Positions 5,341-5,456 of a stretch of DNA of 5,456 nt are shown piece by piece. Source of the DNA: Clostridia bacterium (GTDB lineage Bacteria > Bacillota > Clostridia > Oscillospirales > CAG-272); the NCBI GenBank assembly GCA_017518025.1, contig JAFWWR010000261.1, forward strand, positions 1 through 5,456, written 5' to 3'. Positions within the stretch are counted from its first letter, which is position 1. The number at the start of each line of letters is the position of its first letter. The notes below the pieces were generated by a model that ran no database searches, was not told the DNA's origin, and saw only the letters and a list, made by a program, of their open reading frames with translations. Both the position numbers and the translations under genes were made by a program.

Positions 5341-5456
5341 ATGAAAAAGTTTTTTTCACTGATTTTGACGTTTTTGATGCTTACTGGGACGGCTGTGATC
5401 GTCGCGGCTGCGACCGCGCCGTCGTTTTCCGACGTGAAAACGTCCCGCTGGAGCTA
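5341..5456 (+). CDS. Secreted S-layer-homology (SLH) domain protein, 5' end only
   Basis: Only the first 38 codons and two bases of the next lie in the window. The translation begins MKKFFSLILTFLML, a classical signal peptide with a basic start and a hydrophobic core to about residue 24. A likely signal peptidase I cut lies after the AAA or ATA stretch near residues 24-26. It is followed at once by FSDVKTSRWS (29-38), the typical opening of an SLH repeat (PF00395), in which FSDV, a spaced W and usually an aromatic residue recur. SLH repeats anchor exported proteins to pyruvylated secondary cell wall polymers in Gram-positive bacteria and some relatives. What the rest of the protein does cannot be told. 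The gene has its own promoter and is insulated by the terminator at 5250-5278, so it is not part of the activase operon. The call rests on a single partial repeat. Confidence 0.75.
   Translation, partial: MKKFFSLILTFLMLTGTAVIVAAATAPSFSDVKTSRWS

Overview
The window looks like chromosomal DNA from a GC-rich anaerobic member of the Clostridia (Bacillota); an uncultured Oscillospiraceae-like lineage is my best guess. The reasons are strong AAAGGAGG-type ribosome binding sites, GTG and TTG starts beside ATG starts, GC-rich third codon positions, an oxygen-sensitive type of iron-sulfur enzyme typical of strict anaerobes, and an S-layer-homology (SLH) protein. No mobile element, tRNA, rRNA, CRISPR array or phage gene is visible.

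Layout. At the left, on the minus strand, is a 95-residue single-pass membrane protein with a very acidic tail (83-370), closed by a clean intrinsic terminator (29-55). The 163-base gap to its right holds overlapping, face-to-face promoter candidates. Rightward genes then follow: a 108-residue RNHCP-type zinc-ribbon protein (534-860); a 985-residue protein with two BadF/BcrA/HgdC-type ATPase (activase) domains, a four-cysteine motif and a DUF2229-type region (956-3913); and, after only 2 bases, a 430-residue partner resembling the 2-hydroxyacyl-CoA dehydratase component family (3916-5208). A heptamer repeat array overlaps the stop codon of this last gene. After it come a strong terminator (5250-5278), a new promoter, and the 5' end of a secreted SLH-domain protein that runs off the window.

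How the genes may work together. The 985- and 430-residue proteins are almost certainly one functional unit. In many clostridia the same domain series is, as I recall, a single polypeptide of about 1,400 residues, and the two lengths here add up to 1,415. By analogy with characterised relatives (HgdC activating HgdAB, or the reductases of double-cubane cluster proteins), the ATPase domains would drive a low-potential electron onto an iron-sulfur cluster in the dehydratase-like parts. The reaction of this large-protein subfamily is not known to me, and no CoA-transferase, acyl-CoA dehydrogenase or electron-transfer flavoprotein gene lies in the window to suggest a substrate. The zinc-ribbon gene may be co-transcribed with the pair, but a possible weak terminator lies between them.

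Nothing here is a proven new system. The most interesting part is the split, internally duplicated activase/dehydratase-like pair.
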